The notes under the pieces are model-generated. The model searched no databases. It saw only the letters and a program-made list of their open reading frames with translations, and was not told the DNA's origin. From Rossellomorea aquimaris (GTDB taxonomy: Bacteria > Bacillota > Bacilli > Bacillales > Bacillaceae_B): a stretch of DNA of 64,000 nt. Made by a program: the position numbers and the translations under genes. The first letter of the stretch is position 1, and each line of letters opens with the position of its first letter. Location: assembly GCF_000935355.1 (NCBI RefSeq), contig NZ_JXZC01000001.1, positions 682,001-746,000 of the forward strand. The letters run 5' to 3'. Positions 63,229 through 64,000 of the stretch are shown in pieces.

Positions 63229-64000
63229 TTATTTCACCTCTACCGGTTCTTGAAATTCTGATCCAATTAGGCCTTCTTCGACCATTTCCCCATCCAGTGA
63301 CCAAGACTTAGCATCTGTGATCTTAACTTTCACAATTTTTCCAATGGCTGTTTTAGGAGCCTTGAAGTTCACAAGCTTACTGCGTCGAGTATAACCGGCA
63401 AGAATGTCTGGGTTTTTCTTACTCTCCCCGTCTACCAGCACCTCAACGATCTGTCCTGTATAGTTCTTCATGGCTTCAGCCGAGTATTCTTTCACAACTG
63501 CATTTAATCGTTGAAGTCGCTCTTTTTTCACTTCCATCGGTACATTGTCATTCATCTTCGCCGCCGGGGTACCTTCCCTTGGAGAATAGATGTACGTGTA
63601 GGCAGATTCAAATCCGACCTCTCTGTATAGTGAAAGTGTTTCTTCAAACTGCTCGTCGGTCTCATTCGGATATCCAACGATGATGTCAGTTGTTAGAGCC
63701 ACGTCTGGCATCGCTGTTTTTATTTTCCGTACTAATTCTAAGAATTGCTCCCTCGTGTATTTACGGGCCATAATCTTCAGAACATCTGTGGAACCGGATT
63801 GAACCGGTAAATGAATATGCTCAACCAGATTCCCTTTTTTCGCAAGGACTTCGATTAAATGATCATCAAAATCTCTTGGGTGGCTAGTCGTAAAGCGAAT
63901 ACGTGGGATGTCCACTTTACGAAGGTCATCCATTAAATCACCTAAGCCATATTCAAGATCTTCAATATCTTTACCATATGCATTCACGTTCTGACCAAGA
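63229..64000 (-). CDS. miaB: tRNA-2-methylthio-N6-dimethylallyladenosine synthase MiaB, 5' part outside window
   Basis: 257 visible codons; the frame is open to the window edge ('[18 protein letters not shown]'), so the apparent GTG at 63987 is internal. Contains the C-terminal part of the radical SAM barrel ('[20 protein letters not shown]', '[26 protein letters not shown]', '[19 protein letters not shown]'; split) and the TRAM domain ('[14 protein letters not shown]'). The catalytic CxxxCxxC cluster motif would be in the missing part. Adds the methylthio group to i6A37 of tRNA after MiaA. Confidence 0.95.
   Translation of the reverse strand, partial: LGQNVNAYGKDIEDLEYGLGDLMDDLRKVDIPRIRFTTSHPRDFDDHLIEVLAKKGNLVEHIHLPVQSGSTDVLKIMARKYTREQFLELVRKIKTAMPDVALTTDIIVGYPNETDEQFEETLSLYREVGFESAYTYIYSPREGTPAAKMNDNVPMEVKKERLQRLNAVVKEYSAEAMKNYTGQIVEVLVDGESKKNPDILAGYTRRSKLVNFKAPKTAIGKIVKVKITDAKSWSLDGEMVEEGLIGSEFQEPVEVK

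Overview
The window comes from a low-GC, endospore-forming member of the Bacillaceae outside the B. subtilis group. The evidence is sporulation and germination genes (gerA-type, sirA, spoVK, cotE, a Spo0E-like regulator) and gene order that closely follows two B. subtilis chromosomal blocks. Species cannot be named from sequence reading alone; a marine or soil Bacillus/Rossellomorea-like genome is a guess. I see no insertion sequence, prophage, rRNA or CRISPR array.

Layout. (1) 1-7.5 kb: a germinant receptor pair (gerAB-gerAA, the latter cut by the window edge), sbcDC nuclease genes, a YvrJ-type small protein and a lipoprotein, all on the minus strand. (2) 7.8-7.9 kb: a solitary tRNA with a UCA anticodon, long variable arm and G73, i.e. 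a selenocysteine tRNA (selC), with its own promoter and terminator. (3) 8-23.5 kb: a sensor kinase, then the conserved yne block (yneK, ccdC, yneI, ccdA, Spo0E-like, yneF, sirA, tkt, ynzC, yneB, yneA, lexA). It is interrupted between the Spo0E-like gene and yneF by a BmrCD-like heterodimeric ABC exporter and a CamS-family lipoprotein. The yneA-lexA intergenic region carries three LexA boxes. (4) 23.6-31.5 kb: glnRA with a textbook GlnR-controlled promoter, ynbB, hflX, a TRIC-like channel, spoVK, hfq and miaA. (5) 31.7-36 kb: a membrane-anchored penicillin-acylase-family enzyme, a methyltransferase and a DUF4385 protein. (6) 36-40.6 kb: mutL and mutS. (7) 40.7-61.9 kb: about 21 kb lying between mutS and cotE, genes that are adjacent in B. 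subtilis. (8) 62-64 kb: cotE, ricA (ymcA) and the 3' part of miaB.

The metabolic centre of the 21-kb accessory region is an apparently complete reductive pyrimidine degradation pathway on the minus strand: an NCS1 permease for uptake, PreT/PreA (uracil to dihydrouracil), dihydropyrimidinase, beta-ureidopropionase (giving beta-alanine), an omega-aminotransferase (to malonate semialdehyde) and an acylating semialdehyde dehydrogenase (to acetyl-CoA). A PucR-type regulator sits inside the cluster, together with two unassigned ~65-residue proteins, and a CstA-family transporter lies just upstream. Other genes in the region encode topoisomerase III, an ankyrin-repeat protein, a YeiH-type permease, a VanW protein divergent from a secreted protein of unknown function, a DedA protein and a glyoxalase-fold protein.

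Many starts were moved from the longest ORF to a downstream ATG/GTG/TTG with a good Shine-Dalgarno sequence; each entry says so. Gene assignments rest on recognised family features read by eye, not on database searches.
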